DNA from: an uncultured Prevotella sp.
GTDB lineage: Bacteria; Bacteroidota; Bacteroidia; Bacteroidales; Bacteroidaceae
DNA length: 64,000 bases
Direction of reading: 5' to 3'
Assembly: GCA_947170265.1 (NCBI GenBank)
Contig: CAMVSV010000008.1
Span: 1 to 64,000, forward strand
Notes under the pieces: model-generated
What the model saw: only the letters and a program-made list of their open reading frames with translations
Told to the model about the DNA's origin: nothing
The model's database searches: none
Part shown: in pieces, positions 42,358 through 50,779 of the stretch
Layout of the letters: each line of letters starts with the position of its first letter
Numbering within the stretch: the stretch's first letter is position 1
Translations under genes and position numbers: made by a program

Positions 42358-43671
42358 ATGGATAAAAGAATATTGGATTTCGACGTGCCCGATAAGAGCA
42401 ACAGCATAATAAAGGTTATAGGAGTAGGCGGAGGCGGCGGCAATGCCGTGAACCACATGTATCGTGAAGGCATACACGACGTGTCGTTTGTGATATGCAA
42501 CACCGACAACCAGGCACTCAACGACTCGCCGGTGCCTGTTCACCTGCAACTCGGAAGCGAGGGACTCGGAGCCGGAAACAAACCCGACAAGGCACGTCAG
42601 GCTGCAGAAGAAACCATCGACGACATCCAGAACATGCTCAACGACGGCACCAGAATGACTTTCATCACCGCCGGCATGGGTGGTGGTACGGGAACGGGTG
42701 CCGCCCCGGTGATAGCCCGTGTGTCGAAGGAACTCGGCATACTCACCGTGGGCATCGTAACAATACCCTTCCGTTTCGAGGGCGACAGAAAGATAGACCA
42801 GGCTCTCGATGGAGTGGAGGAGATGTCAAAGCATGTTGATGCGCTGCTCGTGATCAACAACGAGCGCCTTCGTGAGATATATCCCGAGCTCACCGTGCTT
42901 GATGCCTTTGGAAAAGCAGACGATACCCTGAGCATTGCAGCAAAGTCAATAGCTGAAATCATAACAGTCCACGGACTCATCAACCTTGACTTCAACGACG
43001 TGAAGACGGTGCTCAAAGACGGTGGCGTGGCAATCATGTCTACAGGCTATGGCGAAGGCGAGGGCCGCGTGAAACACGCCATAGAGGATGCACTCAACTC
43101 TCCGTTGCTCAACGACAACGACATCTATAACTCAAAGAAAATTCTCCTCTCCATAGCCTTCAGCAATGAGAAAGACGAGAGCCAGACGCTCACCATGGAC
43201 GAGATGAACGATGTCAACGACTTTATGGACCGTTTCGGTTCTGGTTTTGAACTCAAGTGGGGACTTGCCGTTGATCCTGAGCTCGGAAAGAAAGTCAAGG
43301 TGACCATTCTTGCCACAGGCTTCGGTATCGACGATGTCGACGGAATGAGCAAGCACCTGCGCAAGCACACCGAAGAGGAAGCACGGCGCATTGCTGAAGA
43401 GGAGGAGCGCGCAGCAGAGCGTCGTGACCGCCGTGACCGTTTCTATGGCAACAGCAACAGCAACTTGCATTTCAAGCGTCGTCCCCAAATCTTCCGTTTC
43501 CGCAATGAAGACCTCGACAATGAAGACGTGATAATCGCAGTGGAAAACACACCCACCTACAAGCGAACAAAGCAAGCCCTCAAGGAAATACAGTCAATAA
43601 GCACCGGCTCTTCTCAGGAAGAAACCGATACTCCAAGGGAAGACATCTCGGGAAAGATAAGCTTCGTATAA
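42358..43671 (+). CDS. ftsZ: FtsZ, main cell division GTPase
   Basis: 437 residues. Forms the Z ring. Tubulin-like motifs: IIKVIGVGGGGGNAVNHM, the GTP signature GMGGGTGTGAAPV (about 103-115), and an intact T7 loop GLINLDFNDVKTVL with Asn and both catalytic Asp. A basic/acidic helical linker (EEEARRIAEEEERAAERRDR) leads to a tail with DNEDVIIAVENTPTYKRTKQ, the probable conserved partner-binding peptide of Bacteroidota FtsZ, and the end ISGKISFV. Last division gene of the cluster. A divergent paralogue lies at 4181-5389. Confidence 0.97.
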   Translation: MDKRILDFDVPDKSNSIIKVIGVGGGGGNAVNHMYREGIHDVSFVICNTDNQALNDSPVPVHLQLGSEGLGAGNKPDKARQAAEETIDDIQNMLNDGTRMTFITAGMGGGTGTGAAPVIARVSKELGILTVGIVTIPFRFEGDRKIDQALDGVEEMSKHVDALLVINNERLREIYPELTVLDAFGKADDTLSIAAKSIAEIITVHGLINLDFNDVKTVLKDGGVAIMSTGYGEGEGRVKHAIEDALNSPLLNDNDIYNSKKILLSIAFSNEKDESQTLTMDEMNDVNDFMDRFGSGFELKWGLAVDPELGKKVKVTILATGFGIDDVDGMSKHLRKHTEEEARRIAEEEERAAERRDRRDRFYGNSNSNLHFKRRPQIFRFRNEDLDNEDVIIAVENTPTYKRTKQALKEIQSISTGSSQEETDTPREDISGKISFV

Positions 43672-43700
43672 ACATATATATATAATAAGGAGAAAAAGAA

Positions 43701-44150
43701 ATGACACTCTTCGACAAAGTAAACGACGACATAAAAGCGGCAATGAAGGCACGCGACAAAGTGCGCCTTGAGACGCTGAGAAACATCAAGAAGGTTTTTC
43801 TTGAAGCAAAGACAGCTCCGGGAGCCAACGACGAGCTCTCCGACGAAGCTGCCTTGAAAATCATTCAAAAGCTTGCCAAGCAAGGTAAGGAAACGGCACA
43901 GACCTATGTGGACAACAACCGTCAGGACCTTGCCGACGACGAGCTTGCACAGGTGGCAGTGCTTGAGGAATATCTTCCCAAACCTCTCACCGCTGAGGAG
44001 ATAGAAGCCGTTGTAGCTGAGATTATTTCTCAGACCGGTGCATCTTCGATGAAAGACATGGGAAAAGTGATGGGCATTGCCACCAAGCAGATGGCAGGCA
44101 AGGCAGAAGGTGGAACCATTTCAGCCATAGTCAAGAAGCTCCTTGCATGA
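43701..44150 (+). CDS. YqeY/GatB-tail-like protein
   Basis: 149 residues, usual for the YqeY family, which resembles the tRNA-binding tail domain of GatB. The N-terminal helical half begins MTLFDKVNDDIKAAMKARDK; motifs AVLEEYLPKPLTAEEIEAVV and SSMKDMGKVMGIATKQMAGKAEGG are characteristic. The exact role is unknown; a link to tRNA-dependent amidation or translation is possible. RBS AAGGAG precedes the start. Its stop overlaps the start of the PagL-like gene. Confidence 0.92.
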   Translation: MTLFDKVNDDIKAAMKARDKVRLETLRNIKKVFLEAKTAPGANDELSDEAALKIIQKLAKQGKETAQTYVDNNRQDLADDELAQVAVLEEYLPKPLTAEEIEAVVAEIISQTGASSMKDMGKVMGIATKQMAGKAEGGTISAIVKKLLA

Positions 44151-45499
44151 TTTTCCTAAAAATAAGAATAAATATAAGAACAGTGCAGTTAGCCATGGCT
44201 TCCATGGCGGCTGCACTGTTTCCGTTTTATGCCGTTGCCTCTACCGCGCAGGAACAGGCAGCATACAGCGTCTCCTCTTCCGTACAGTCTCTTGAGGCTT
44301 ATGAAGACACCATGCCACAGTCGCTGCCTTCTTCCATGGAAATCTCTCCTGTGAAGAATAAGCAGGGACACTGGAGTCTTTCCTTAAATCTCAACGAGAG
44401 CTACCTTTCTGGCAACGACGAATATGCCTCGGAGACCATCCACAGCCGGTGTGTGGGTTACTATGATTTCCGCATGTCATGGCAGGCAAACCCGGAAACC
44501 ACACTCGCTTACGACCAGGCTCTGAAACGTCCTAAATTCATGATGGGTTTGCTTTATGCCGACTTCGACCATCTGCACATCTATAAGGAAGACAAGCCTT
44601 TTGAGTCGAAGATAGGACAAATCTATACGGCTTTCATTGGTATGAACTTGGCGCTCGTGCGCAAGGGGCGGTGGACGGCATCGGCTGAAATACTCAATGG
44701 CGTGGGCTACTGTCCCAATTCCTACGATGAAAACTACAACCAGGATCAGGAACTCATAGGTTCTCCCTTCTCAATATTTGTGGGTGGTGGAGTGAATGCG
44801 GCTTTTCGACTGTCGCCGCGCTGGAGTGTCGCATTAGGCATCGATTTCAAACACTACAGCAATGCCACTCTCGACCGTCCCAACCGTGGAGTGAACACCA
44901 TGGGAGGCACCGTGTCGCTGAGCTACGACCTTGAGCCACAGCCACTCCGTCACAAGGAACTCTCCGATCTTCCGCAGGCGGATGAACCTGAACCATATCC
45001 AAAGAATTTCTATGTGGAAGGAGTGGTAGGCGTGGCTGGCAAGGCCCTCTTCGACCGTTTTGAAATCTATGGAGAGAAACATAATCCCATCTATGGGTCT
45101 TTCACGACGATGTTATCCGCCATGTGGCGTTGGCATCTGGTCAATGCCAGCGGTGTAGGCCTCGACTACACCTATGCCGACTACGTCTACCGCATACGCG
45201 ACTACGACCTCATGCGCGAAAAGACAGGATACAAGTATTCCCCGCATATTATGGGACTGAGCCTGCGCCACGAATGGTTCTACCACCACATGTCGTTGAA
45301 CGTTGGTCTGGGTGTGTATCTCAAGAAGCAGTCAGGCTATACTGCCTCCTTGAGGGAAAGTCGCATTTACCAGACAGTGTCCTTGCGCTATTCCATTCCC
45401 TACACCCACGACCGCCTATTCCTTGGCTACACCATCAAGGCGCACAAGTTCTCAAGGGTCGACAATGCACAAATCATACTGGGATGCCGTATCAACTGA
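44147..45499 (+). CDS. PagL-like outer-membrane protein (lipid A 3-O-deacylase family)
   Basis: 450 residues. A signal-like hydrophobic segment (VQLAMASMAAALFPFYAVAS) is followed by a long beta-strand-rich barrel. The motif HYSNATLDRPNRGVN at 236-250 carries the His and Ser (H236, S238) positioned as in the PagL catalytic site. The protein is more than twice the length of PagL; Bacteroidota members are longer. It may deacylate lipid A or another envelope lipid, but activity is inferred. Its start overlaps the YqeY-like stop (ATGA). Confidence 0.72.
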   Translation: MIFLKIRINIRTVQLAMASMAAALFPFYAVASTAQEQAAYSVSSSVQSLEAYEDTMPQSLPSSMEISPVKNKQGHWSLSLNLNESYLSGNDEYASETIHSRCVGYYDFRMSWQANPETTLAYDQALKRPKFMMGLLYADFDHLHIYKEDKPFESKIGQIYTAFIGMNLALVRKGRWTASAEILNGVGYCPNSYDENYNQDQELIGSPFSIFVGGGVNAAFRLSPRWSVALGIDFKHYSNATLDRPNRGVNTMGGTVSLSYDLEPQPLRHKELSDLPQADEPEPYPKNFYVEGVVGVAGKALFDRFEIYGEKHNPIYGSFTTMLSAMWRWHLVNASGVGLDYTYADYVYRIRDYDLMREKTGYKYSPHIMGLSLRHEWFYHHMSLNVGLGVYLKKQSGYTASLRESRIYQTVSLRYSIPYTHDRLFLGYTIKAHKFSRVDNAQIILGCRIN

Positions 45500-45529
45500 T
45501 GAGGTCCTGAGGCTGCATGTTGGCGGCTG

Positions 45530-46255
45530 TCAGCTGAAAACGCTCCTCACCACGCTCAACGACTGCATGTCGGGCATCTGCGGCAGGTGCAGCCGGTAGT
45601 ACCACAGCACAATGTCGGTTATGCGGTTGCGCTCGTCGTGCGACATGCGGAAGAGATGCATCGTGTCAAACGTCATGCGCATGAGCGTTACTATGCGCGA
45701 TGCCTCCACAGGCTCGAGCACGTCGGCGTGAATAGGAGCCATATTCACGAACTGGGCACTGCGCAGGTCAAACCAGCATCCGTCCTCATAGTCGTCTACG
45801 TTTGGCAGGAACCCCACGAAGCGCGACATCCTTATCATGAAGACCAAATGAAAGTTGGCAAAGTCTGACTCCGAGGCATCATACCAACGTAGCGCTGTCT
45901 CTATATATTCAAACAACCCGTCGTTACGTTGCTCGCCTCGTGTGGCATGATAGAGAAACTCAGCGAGAAACAATGCCACCGACAGCTTGGACCCATCAAA
46001 GGGAATGCTCGTGTAGGGCTGAAGCAGCCTCACGTCGCGCAGACGCTGCAACTCCATCTTCTGTCGATAGTCAAACTCAATCTCCAGGAGTGACAACGGC
46101 TGAAAGAGCTGACGTTTGAGCTTGCCCTTCTGGGTCTTCGGCATGCGCATGGCAAACGAAAGCCTGCCGTGGCTCTCGGTAAGCATGTCGACAATCATTC
46201 CCGAGTCGCCATACTTCAGCATGTGCAGCACTATGGCTCGCGATTTCTCTAACAT
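45530..46255 (-). CDS. recO: DNA repair protein RecO
   Basis: 241 residues from the ATG at 46255; the longer frame to 46423 crosses the promoter and is rejected. It loads RecA onto SSB-coated DNA with RecR. The family opening MLEKSRAIVLHMLKYGDSGMIVDMLT forms the N-terminal OB fold. RMPKTQKGKLKRQLFQPLSLLEIEF follows. The helical C-terminal part includes YHATRGEQRNDGLFEYIETAL. It stands alone with promoter 46299-46307. Confidence 0.9.
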   Translation of the reverse strand: MLEKSRAIVLHMLKYGDSGMIVDMLTESHGRLSFAMRMPKTQKGKLKRQLFQPLSLLEIEFDYRQKMELQRLRDVRLLQPYTSIPFDGSKLSVALFLAEFLYHATRGEQRNDGLFEYIETALRWYDASESDFANFHLVFMIRMSRFVGFLPNVDDYEDGCWFDLRSAQFVNMAPIHADVLEPVEASRIVTLMRMTFDTMHLFRMSHDERNRITDIVLWYYRLHLPQMPDMQSLSVVRSVFS

Positions 46256-46298
46256 ATTCAAATAATAAGAAAACATTCCGCAGCGTGCAGAAAGTAAT

Positions 46299-46307
46299 GC
46301 AAAAGTA
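46299..46307 (-). promoter_or_regulatory. Promoter -7 box for recO
   Basis: The minus strand reads TACTTTTGC, 44 bases before the recO ATG. Confidence 0.6.
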
Positions 46308-46346
46308 CAAAAACACACCCTTTTGCGAAAATTATTCAGCAAAAAT

Positions 46347-46378
46347 TTGCAGGAACAAAAGGAAATACATACCTTTGC
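46347..46378 (+). promoter_or_regulatory. Promoter for tRNA-Glu and rpsT
   Basis: TACCTTTGC at 46370-46378 with TTG at 46347-46349, twenty bases upstream. The spacing fits a Bacteroidota housekeeping promoter. The tRNA starts 62 bases further on. Confidence 0.68.
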
Positions 46379-46440
46379 ACCGCTAAAAAGCGAAGTAGCA
46401 ATGCAAGGCATGATGCCCGGCACTACAAGCTAAAGGCAAT

Positions 46441-46515
46441 GGTCCCTTCGTCTATCGGCTAGGACGAGAGATTTTCATTCTCTAAAGAGGAGTTCGACTC
46501 TCCTAGGGACTACCA
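46441..46515 (+). tRNA. tRNA-Glu (TTC)
   Basis: 75 bases including an encoded CCA. Acceptor strands GGTCCCT and AGGGACT, D-arm TCGTCTATCGGCTAGGACG, anticodon TTC in GATTTTCATT, and T-arm GGAGTTCGACTCTCC. rpsT follows 180 bases downstream, probably on the same transcript. Confidence 0.96.
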
Positions 46516-46695
46516 TCATGAATCCGCCATCTGCGCAGCGATGCGCTACCAGTAGCAATGCTGGGACAAGGGTGACGGAAAATTTTGTAGAAAGAGGTAA
46601 ACGCTTCTTCTGCGGAATTTGCCCAGGGCGGTCGTAGACGCAAGACCCACAGGCTTCGATTAATCAACAATTTATTAAAAAAACAACAAAAAACA
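46516..46695 (+). promoter_or_regulatory. Long leader between tRNA-Glu and rpsT
   Basis: 180 bases without coding potential. It holds short self-complementary stretches such as AGAAAGAGGTAAACGCTTCTTCT, and the final 35 bases are A-rich just before the S20 start. S20 is autoregulated in other bacteria, so a structured leader is plausible. No known element is recognised. Confidence 0.3.
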
Positions 46696-46950
46696 ATGGC
46701 AAATCACAAATCATCTCTGAAGAGAATTCGTCAGACCAAGACAAGAAACGAGCACAACCGCTACTATGCTAAGACCATGCGCAACGCAGTGCGCAAGCTC
46801 CGTGCAACAAAAGACAAGGACGAGGCAGTGAAACTCTATCCCCTCGTGCAGAAGATGCTCGACAAACTGGCTAAGACAAACATTATCCACAAGAACAAGG
46901 CTGCAAACCTCAAGTCAAGTCTTTGCGCACATATCGCAAAGCTGGGATAA
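46696..46950 (+). CDS. rpsT: 30S ribosomal protein S20
   Basis: 84 residues. It binds 16S rRNA in the small subunit. The Lys/Arg-rich helical sequence [35 protein letters not shown] and the end [20 protein letters not shown] are characteristic. It is followed by the terminator at 47001-47036. Confidence 0.97.
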   Translation: MANHKSSLKRIRQTKTRNEHNRYYAKTMRNAVRKLRATKDKDEAVKLYPLVQKMLDKLAKTNIIHKNKAANLKSSLCAHIAKLG

Positions 46951-47000
46951 TGCCGGCAAGACAACGAATTTATTCAAAACAAACTACATTCTATATTCTA

Positions 47001-47036
47001 AAGAGTCACAATCGCAAGGTTGTGGCTCTTTTTTTT
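47001..47036 (+). terminator. Rho-independent terminator after rpsT
   Basis: AAGAGTCACAA pairs with TTGTGGCTCTT (one G-T pair) around TCGCAAGG, then an eight-T run. Confidence 0.87.
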
Positions 47037-47081
47037 GTTCTTTGCTGGAGGCTGTGGAAGTTTGAAAATATGGGTTTGAAA

Positions 47082-47300
47082 TATCAAAAATCAAAGTTTC
47101 ACACCCCCGTTTTTCAAAAGAGCCACTTTCGCGTTTCAAAAGAGCCACTTTTACACTCCAAAAGAGCCTCTTTCGCACTCCAAAAGAGCCTCTTTTGGAA
47201 AGCAAAAGTGCCACCTTTGCAACTCTCTGAGCCACAGATATTTACAAAGGGTTTGAAAACACCTTCCAGGGTGTGGCTTTTCCGTATCAAAAATCAAAGT
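47082..47300. repeat. Five palindromic units flanked by 16-bp direct repeats, upstream of gyrB
   Basis: Units start at 47116, 47138, 47160, 47182 and 47204, exactly 22 bases apart, with consensus AAAAGAGCCTCTTTTG (first two AAAAGAGCCACTTT, last AAAAGTGCCACCTTTGC). TATCAAAAATCAAAGT occurs at 47082-47097 and again at 47285-47300, in the same orientation, flanking the cluster. This fills most of the gene-free gap 46951-47392, which otherwise holds the rpsT terminator and gyrB promoter. The units relate to those at 27260-27340. Confidence 0.78.
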
Positions 47301-47352
47301 AATCTTTCGTTTTTTCAAGCGAAAAATATTTCGTCGTTTCATGGATTTTTCG

Positions 47353-47361
47353 TAAATTTGC
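47353..47361 (+). promoter_or_regulatory. Promoter -7 box for gyrB
   Basis: TAAATTTGC lies 31 bases before the gyrB ATG, immediately downstream of the 22-bp repeat cluster. Confidence 0.62.
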
Positions 47362-47392
47362 ATGTTAATTTTTTGCAAGAATAATCTCAATT

Positions 47393-49357
47393 ATGCAGAA
47401 CGAACAGAATAACTATTCCGCCAGTAACATTCAGGTGCTCGAAGGTCTGGAAGCAGTGCGCAAGCGCCCGGCTATGTATATTGGCGACATTAGCGAGAAG
47501 GGTCTTCACCACCTCGTTAACGAAACCGTAGACAACTCTATTGACGAAGCCATGGCTGGCTATTGCACACACATAGAGGTGACAATCAACGAAGACAACT
47601 CCATAACAGTGGAAGACAACGGTCGAGGCATACCCGTTGACGAGCATGAGAAACTGCACAAGAGCGCCCTCGAAGTGGTGATGACAGTGCTCCATGCCGG
47701 CGGAAAGTTCGACAAAGGCTCCTACAAGGTCAGCGGAGGCTTGCACGGTGTTGGTGTGTCGTGTGTGAATGCACTCTCCACCCACATGCTCTCTCAGGTC
47801 TATCGCGACGGAAAGATATATCAGCAGGAATACGAGCGAGGCATACCCCTCTATCCCGTGAAGGTGGTGGGCGACACCGACAAGCGAGGCACCCGTCAGC
47901 AGTTCTGGCCCGACGGCACCATTTTCACCACCACTGAATACAAGTACGACATCATTGCGCGCCGTATGCGCGAGCTTGCCTTCCTCAATGCCGGCATAAC
48001 CATCACGCTTACCGACCTCCGTCCCGACGAGGATGGCAACGTGAGGAAGCCCGAGGTGTTCCATGCAAAGGAAGGTCTCAAGGAGTTTGTGCGCTATGTA
48101 GACCGTCACCGCACATCCATCATAGGCGAGCCCATCTGCCTGAAGACCGAGAAAGATGGAGTGCCCATCGAAATTGCGCTGCTCTACAACAGCGACTACA
48201 GCGAGAACATCCATTCCTATGTCAACAACATCAACACAATAGAAGGCGGTACCCACCTTACCGGTTTCCGCATAGCCCTCGCCCGCACGTTGAAGAAATA
48301 TGCCGACGAAGACGACTCTCTGCGCAAGCAGATAGAGAAAGCCAAGATTGAAGTGGCACAAGATGACTTCCGCGAGGGACTCACTGCCATCATCTCGGTG
48401 AAGGTAGCCGAACCGCAGTTTGAAGGACAGACCAAGACCAAGCTTGGCAACAGCGAGGTGAACGGAGCCGTTCAGAAAGCCGTGGGAGAAGCCATGACCA
48501 ACTATCTCGAAGAGCATCCCAAGGAAGCAAAGATGATTTGCGAAAAGGTGATACTTGCAGCCATAGCACGCGTGGCAGCACGCAAGGCACGGGAGAGTGT
48601 TCAGCGCAAGAACGTGATGAGTGGCGGTGGACTGCCCGGCAAGCTTGCCGACTGTTCGAACAAAGACCCCAAGCAGTGTGAGATATTCCTCGTGGAGGGT
48701 GACTCTGCCGGTGGTTCTGCCAAGCAAGGCCGCGACCGCTATACGCAAGCCATACTGCCGCTCCGAGGAAAAATCCTCAACGTGGAGAAAGTGCAGTGGC
48801 ACCGAGTGTTTGAAGCCGAGAGCGTGATGAACATCATACAGAGCATAGGTGTGCGCTTCGGTGTGGATGGTGAAGACGACCGTCAGGCCAATATCGAGAA
48901 GCTTCGCTACGACAAGATAATAATCATGACCGATGCCGATGTCGATGGCTCTCACATCGACACCCTCATCATGACACTCTTCTACCGCTTCATGCCGAAG
49001 GTTATAGAAGACGGGCACCTGTATATAGCTACTCCGCCGCTCTATAAGTGTACCTACAAGAAGAACTCGGAATACTGCTACACCGAGCAGCAGCGACAGG
49101 CATTCATCGACAAGTATGTAGCAGGCGACGAGAATGCTGCAGCTCTCCACACACAGCGCTACAAAGGTCTCGGTGAGATGAACCCTGAGCAGCTCTGGGA
49201 AACTACGATGGATCCCTCCTCACGCCTTCTCAAGCAGGTAACGATAGAGAATGCTGCCGAAGCCGACGAGATTTTCTCAATGCTCATGGGCGACGATGTG
49301 GAGCCACGCCGCGAATTTATCGAGAAGCACGCCACATACGCCAACATTGATGCGTAA
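47393..49357 (+). CDS. gyrB: DNA gyrase subunit B
   Basis: 654 residues. ATP-driven subunit that introduces negative supercoils with GyrA. GHKL ATPase motifs: NETVDNSIDEAMAGYC, VEDNGRGIPVDEH and SGGLHGVGVSCVNALS, then QTKTKLGNSEV of the transducer. The Toprim domain has LVEGDSAGGSAKQGRDRYTQ and TDADVDGSHIDTL. The end QRYKGLGEMNPEQLWETTMDP is typical. The length fits the short GyrB type without the proteobacterial insertion. Single gene between terminators. Confidence 0.97.
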   Translation: MQNEQNNYSASNIQVLEGLEAVRKRPAMYIGDISEKGLHHLVNETVDNSIDEAMAGYCTHIEVTINEDNSITVEDNGRGIPVDEHEKLHKSALEVVMTVLHAGGKFDKGSYKVSGGLHGVGVSCVNALSTHMLSQVYRDGKIYQQEYERGIPLYPVKVVGDTDKRGTRQQFWPDGTIFTTTEYKYDIIARRMRELAFLNAGITITLTDLRPDEDGNVRKPEVFHAKEGLKEFVRYVDRHRTSIIGEPICLKTEKDGVPIEIALLYNSDYSENIHSYVNNINTIEGGTHLTGFRIALARTLKKYADEDDSLRKQIEKAKIEVAQDDFREGLTAIISVKVAEPQFEGQTKTKLGNSEVNGAVQKAVGEAMTNYLEEHPKEAKMICEKVILAAIARVAARKARESVQRKNVMSGGGLPGKLADCSNKDPKQCEIFLVEGDSAGGSAKQGRDRYTQAILPLRGKILNVEKVQWHRVFEAESVMNIIQSIGVRFGVDGEDDRQANIEKLRYDKIIIMTDADVDGSHIDTLIMTLFYRFMPKVIEDGHLYIATPPLYKCTYKKNSEYCYTEQQRQAFIDKYVAGDENAAALHTQRYKGLGEMNPEQLWETTMDPSSRLLKQVTIENAAEADEIFSMLMGDDVEPRREFIEKHATYANIDA

Positions 49358-49385
49358 CAAAACGACCCCAGTGGGTTAAAGACAT

Positions 49386-49430
49386 AAAAAAAACAGCCGC
49401 TTGCGACAGTTCGCAAGCGGCTGTTTTTTA
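49386..49430. terminator. Bidirectional terminator between gyrB and the DUF3109 gene
   Basis: AACAGCCGCTTGCGA pairs with TCGCAAGCGGCTGTT around CAGT. It is flanked by eight A residues and six T residues, serving both convergent transcripts. Confidence 0.9.
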
Positions 49431-49441
49431 TATATAGTTGC

Positions 49442-50053
49442 CTATTCTTCTCCATTCTTTTCCCTTTCCTCCAGACAGGCAGCGGTGAGGCTGAGCTCCT
49501 CATACCACTCTTTGCCGAAACGGCGGATGAGAGGCTCTTTCAGGAACTGCCATACCGGCATGTTGAGCTTCTTGCCAAGCGCACGGGCATCCTTGCACAC
49601 GTCCCACTGATGGTAGTTGAGAGCCACCATGCCGTTGCTCAGCCGTTTCTCGCGAATGGGGTAGAGGGCACACGAGATGGGCTTTATGAAGGAGGTCTTG
49701 CCGCTGCGGCATGCTTTCTCCAGCGCACACAGGCACTTGTCGCCGTCGTAGCAGGTGAAAACGCAGTCCTTGCCGGCAACGATGCTTGTCACGAGGTCAC
49801 CGTCGCGGTCGCTGTAAGCTACACCCTGACGGTCTATCACCGATTGTGCCGATGCCGAGAGGTCGCTCCACACTTCGCCAAGCGACTCTTCTATCGATGC
49901 AATCTCGTCCAAGGTGACGGGTGCGCCTGCATCGCCTTCAATGCAGCATATGCCTTTGCACTTTTCGTAGTCGCAGCAGAAGTGCTCGGTAAAGATGTCG
50001 GGCGAGAGCAGAACGTCGCCCACTTGTATTATCGGCAGCATGTGTCTTACCAT
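49442..50053 (-). CDS. DUF3109 family cysteine-rich protein
   Basis: 203 residues. A cysteine cluster typical of YkgJ-like metal-binding proteins is visible: FCCDYEKCKGICCIEGDAG, then CVFTCYDGDKCLCALEKACR and ISCALYPIR. It probably binds a metal or iron-sulfur centre; function is unknown. The ATG at 50053 overlaps the ung 3' end by seven bases; an ATG at 50041 is the alternative. Position suggests cotranscription with ung. Confidence 0.85.
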   Translation of the reverse strand: MVRHMLPIIQVGDVLLSPDIFTEHFCCDYEKCKGICCIEGDAGAPVTLDEIASIEESLGEVWSDLSASAQSVIDRQGVAYSDRDGDLVTSIVAGKDCVFTCYDGDKCLCALEKACRSGKTSFIKPISCALYPIREKRLSNGMVALNYHQWDVCKDARALGKKLNMPVWQFLKEPLIRRFGKEWYEELSLTAACLEEREKNGEE

Positions 50054-50712
50054 TCTATAGGTGTTTGATTGTGACTTTCAAGATAGGCGTTGCAGCGAGA
50101 AAACTGATGCTGCCCGAACCATCCGCCTCGGTTGGCAGAGAGAGGTGAGGGATGCACGGACTCAATCACGAGGTGTTTCTCAGCCGGTATCATGCTTTTC
50201 TTGCTGCGGGCAAAGCCGCCCCAGAGCATGAACACCAGATGGCTGCGCTCGGAGGCGAGACGGCTGATGGCGGCATCGGTGAACTGTTGCCACCCTATGG
50301 CGGCATGGCTGTTGGCTTGATGGGCTCTCACGGTGAGTGTGGCATTGAGCAGCAGCACCCCCTGCTGTGCCCATCGCGTGAGGTTTCCGCTCATGGGAAT
50401 GTCGGTGCCGAGGTCTGCATGTATCTCCTTGAAAATGTTCTGCAGCGATGGTGGGAATGCCACACCGTCGCACACTGAGAAGCTCAGTCCGTGGGCCTGT
50501 GACGGCTCATGGTAGGGGTCTTGACCTATGATTACTACCTTCACCTTGTCAAACGGACACAGGTTGAAGGCGTTGAAGATGAGTCTTCCCGGTGGATAGC
50601 AGGTGTAGGTGGCATATTCCCTGCGCACCGTCTCGGTGAGTTTCTGGAAGTAGGGCTTGTCAAACTCACTGCTCAGCTGTTGCTTCCAGCTGTCTTCTAT
50701 GTCTACATTCAT
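50047..50712 (-). CDS. ung: Uracil-DNA glycosylase
   Basis: 221 residues, typical of family 1. It removes uracil from DNA to start base-excision repair. Catalytic water-activating loop GQDPYH (in VVIIGQDPYHEPSQAHGLSF) and the leucine-intercalation loop SVHPSPLSANRGG are intact, as is LLLNATLTVR. It complements dut in this window in keeping uracil out of DNA. It lies 67 bases downstream of rimM. Confidence 0.97.
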   Translation of the reverse strand: MNVDIEDSWKQQLSSEFDKPYFQKLTETVRREYATYTCYPPGRLIFNAFNLCPFDKVKVVIIGQDPYHEPSQAHGLSFSVCDGVAFPPSLQNIFKEIHADLGTDIPMSGNLTRWAQQGVLLLNATLTVRAHQANSHAAIGWQQFTDAAISRLASERSHLVFMLWGGFARSKKSMIPAEKHLVIESVHPSPLSANRGGWFGQHQFSRCNAYLESHNQTPIEW

Positions 50713-50779
50713 GATTGTCTGAGTTGTGGAAATTTAAGGTAAAGGCATCAGTGACATTGTCTGGCATGCCACAGCAATG

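Noticed and set aside
47116..47220. CRISPR array
   Set aside because: Regular 22-bp spacing, but the units are palindromes with almost no spacer between them, the units vary, and there are no cas genes.
46923..47390. Open frames in both directions over the gyrB-side cluster
   Set aside because: The periodic peptides (VALLLSKRGSFGVRKRLFW and similar) come from the repeat units, and the frames overlap the rpsT terminator and gyrB promoter.
47387..49150. 587-residue frame opposite gyrB
   Set aside because: It is the antisense shadow of gyrB, His/Val/Leu-rich without any recognisable motif.
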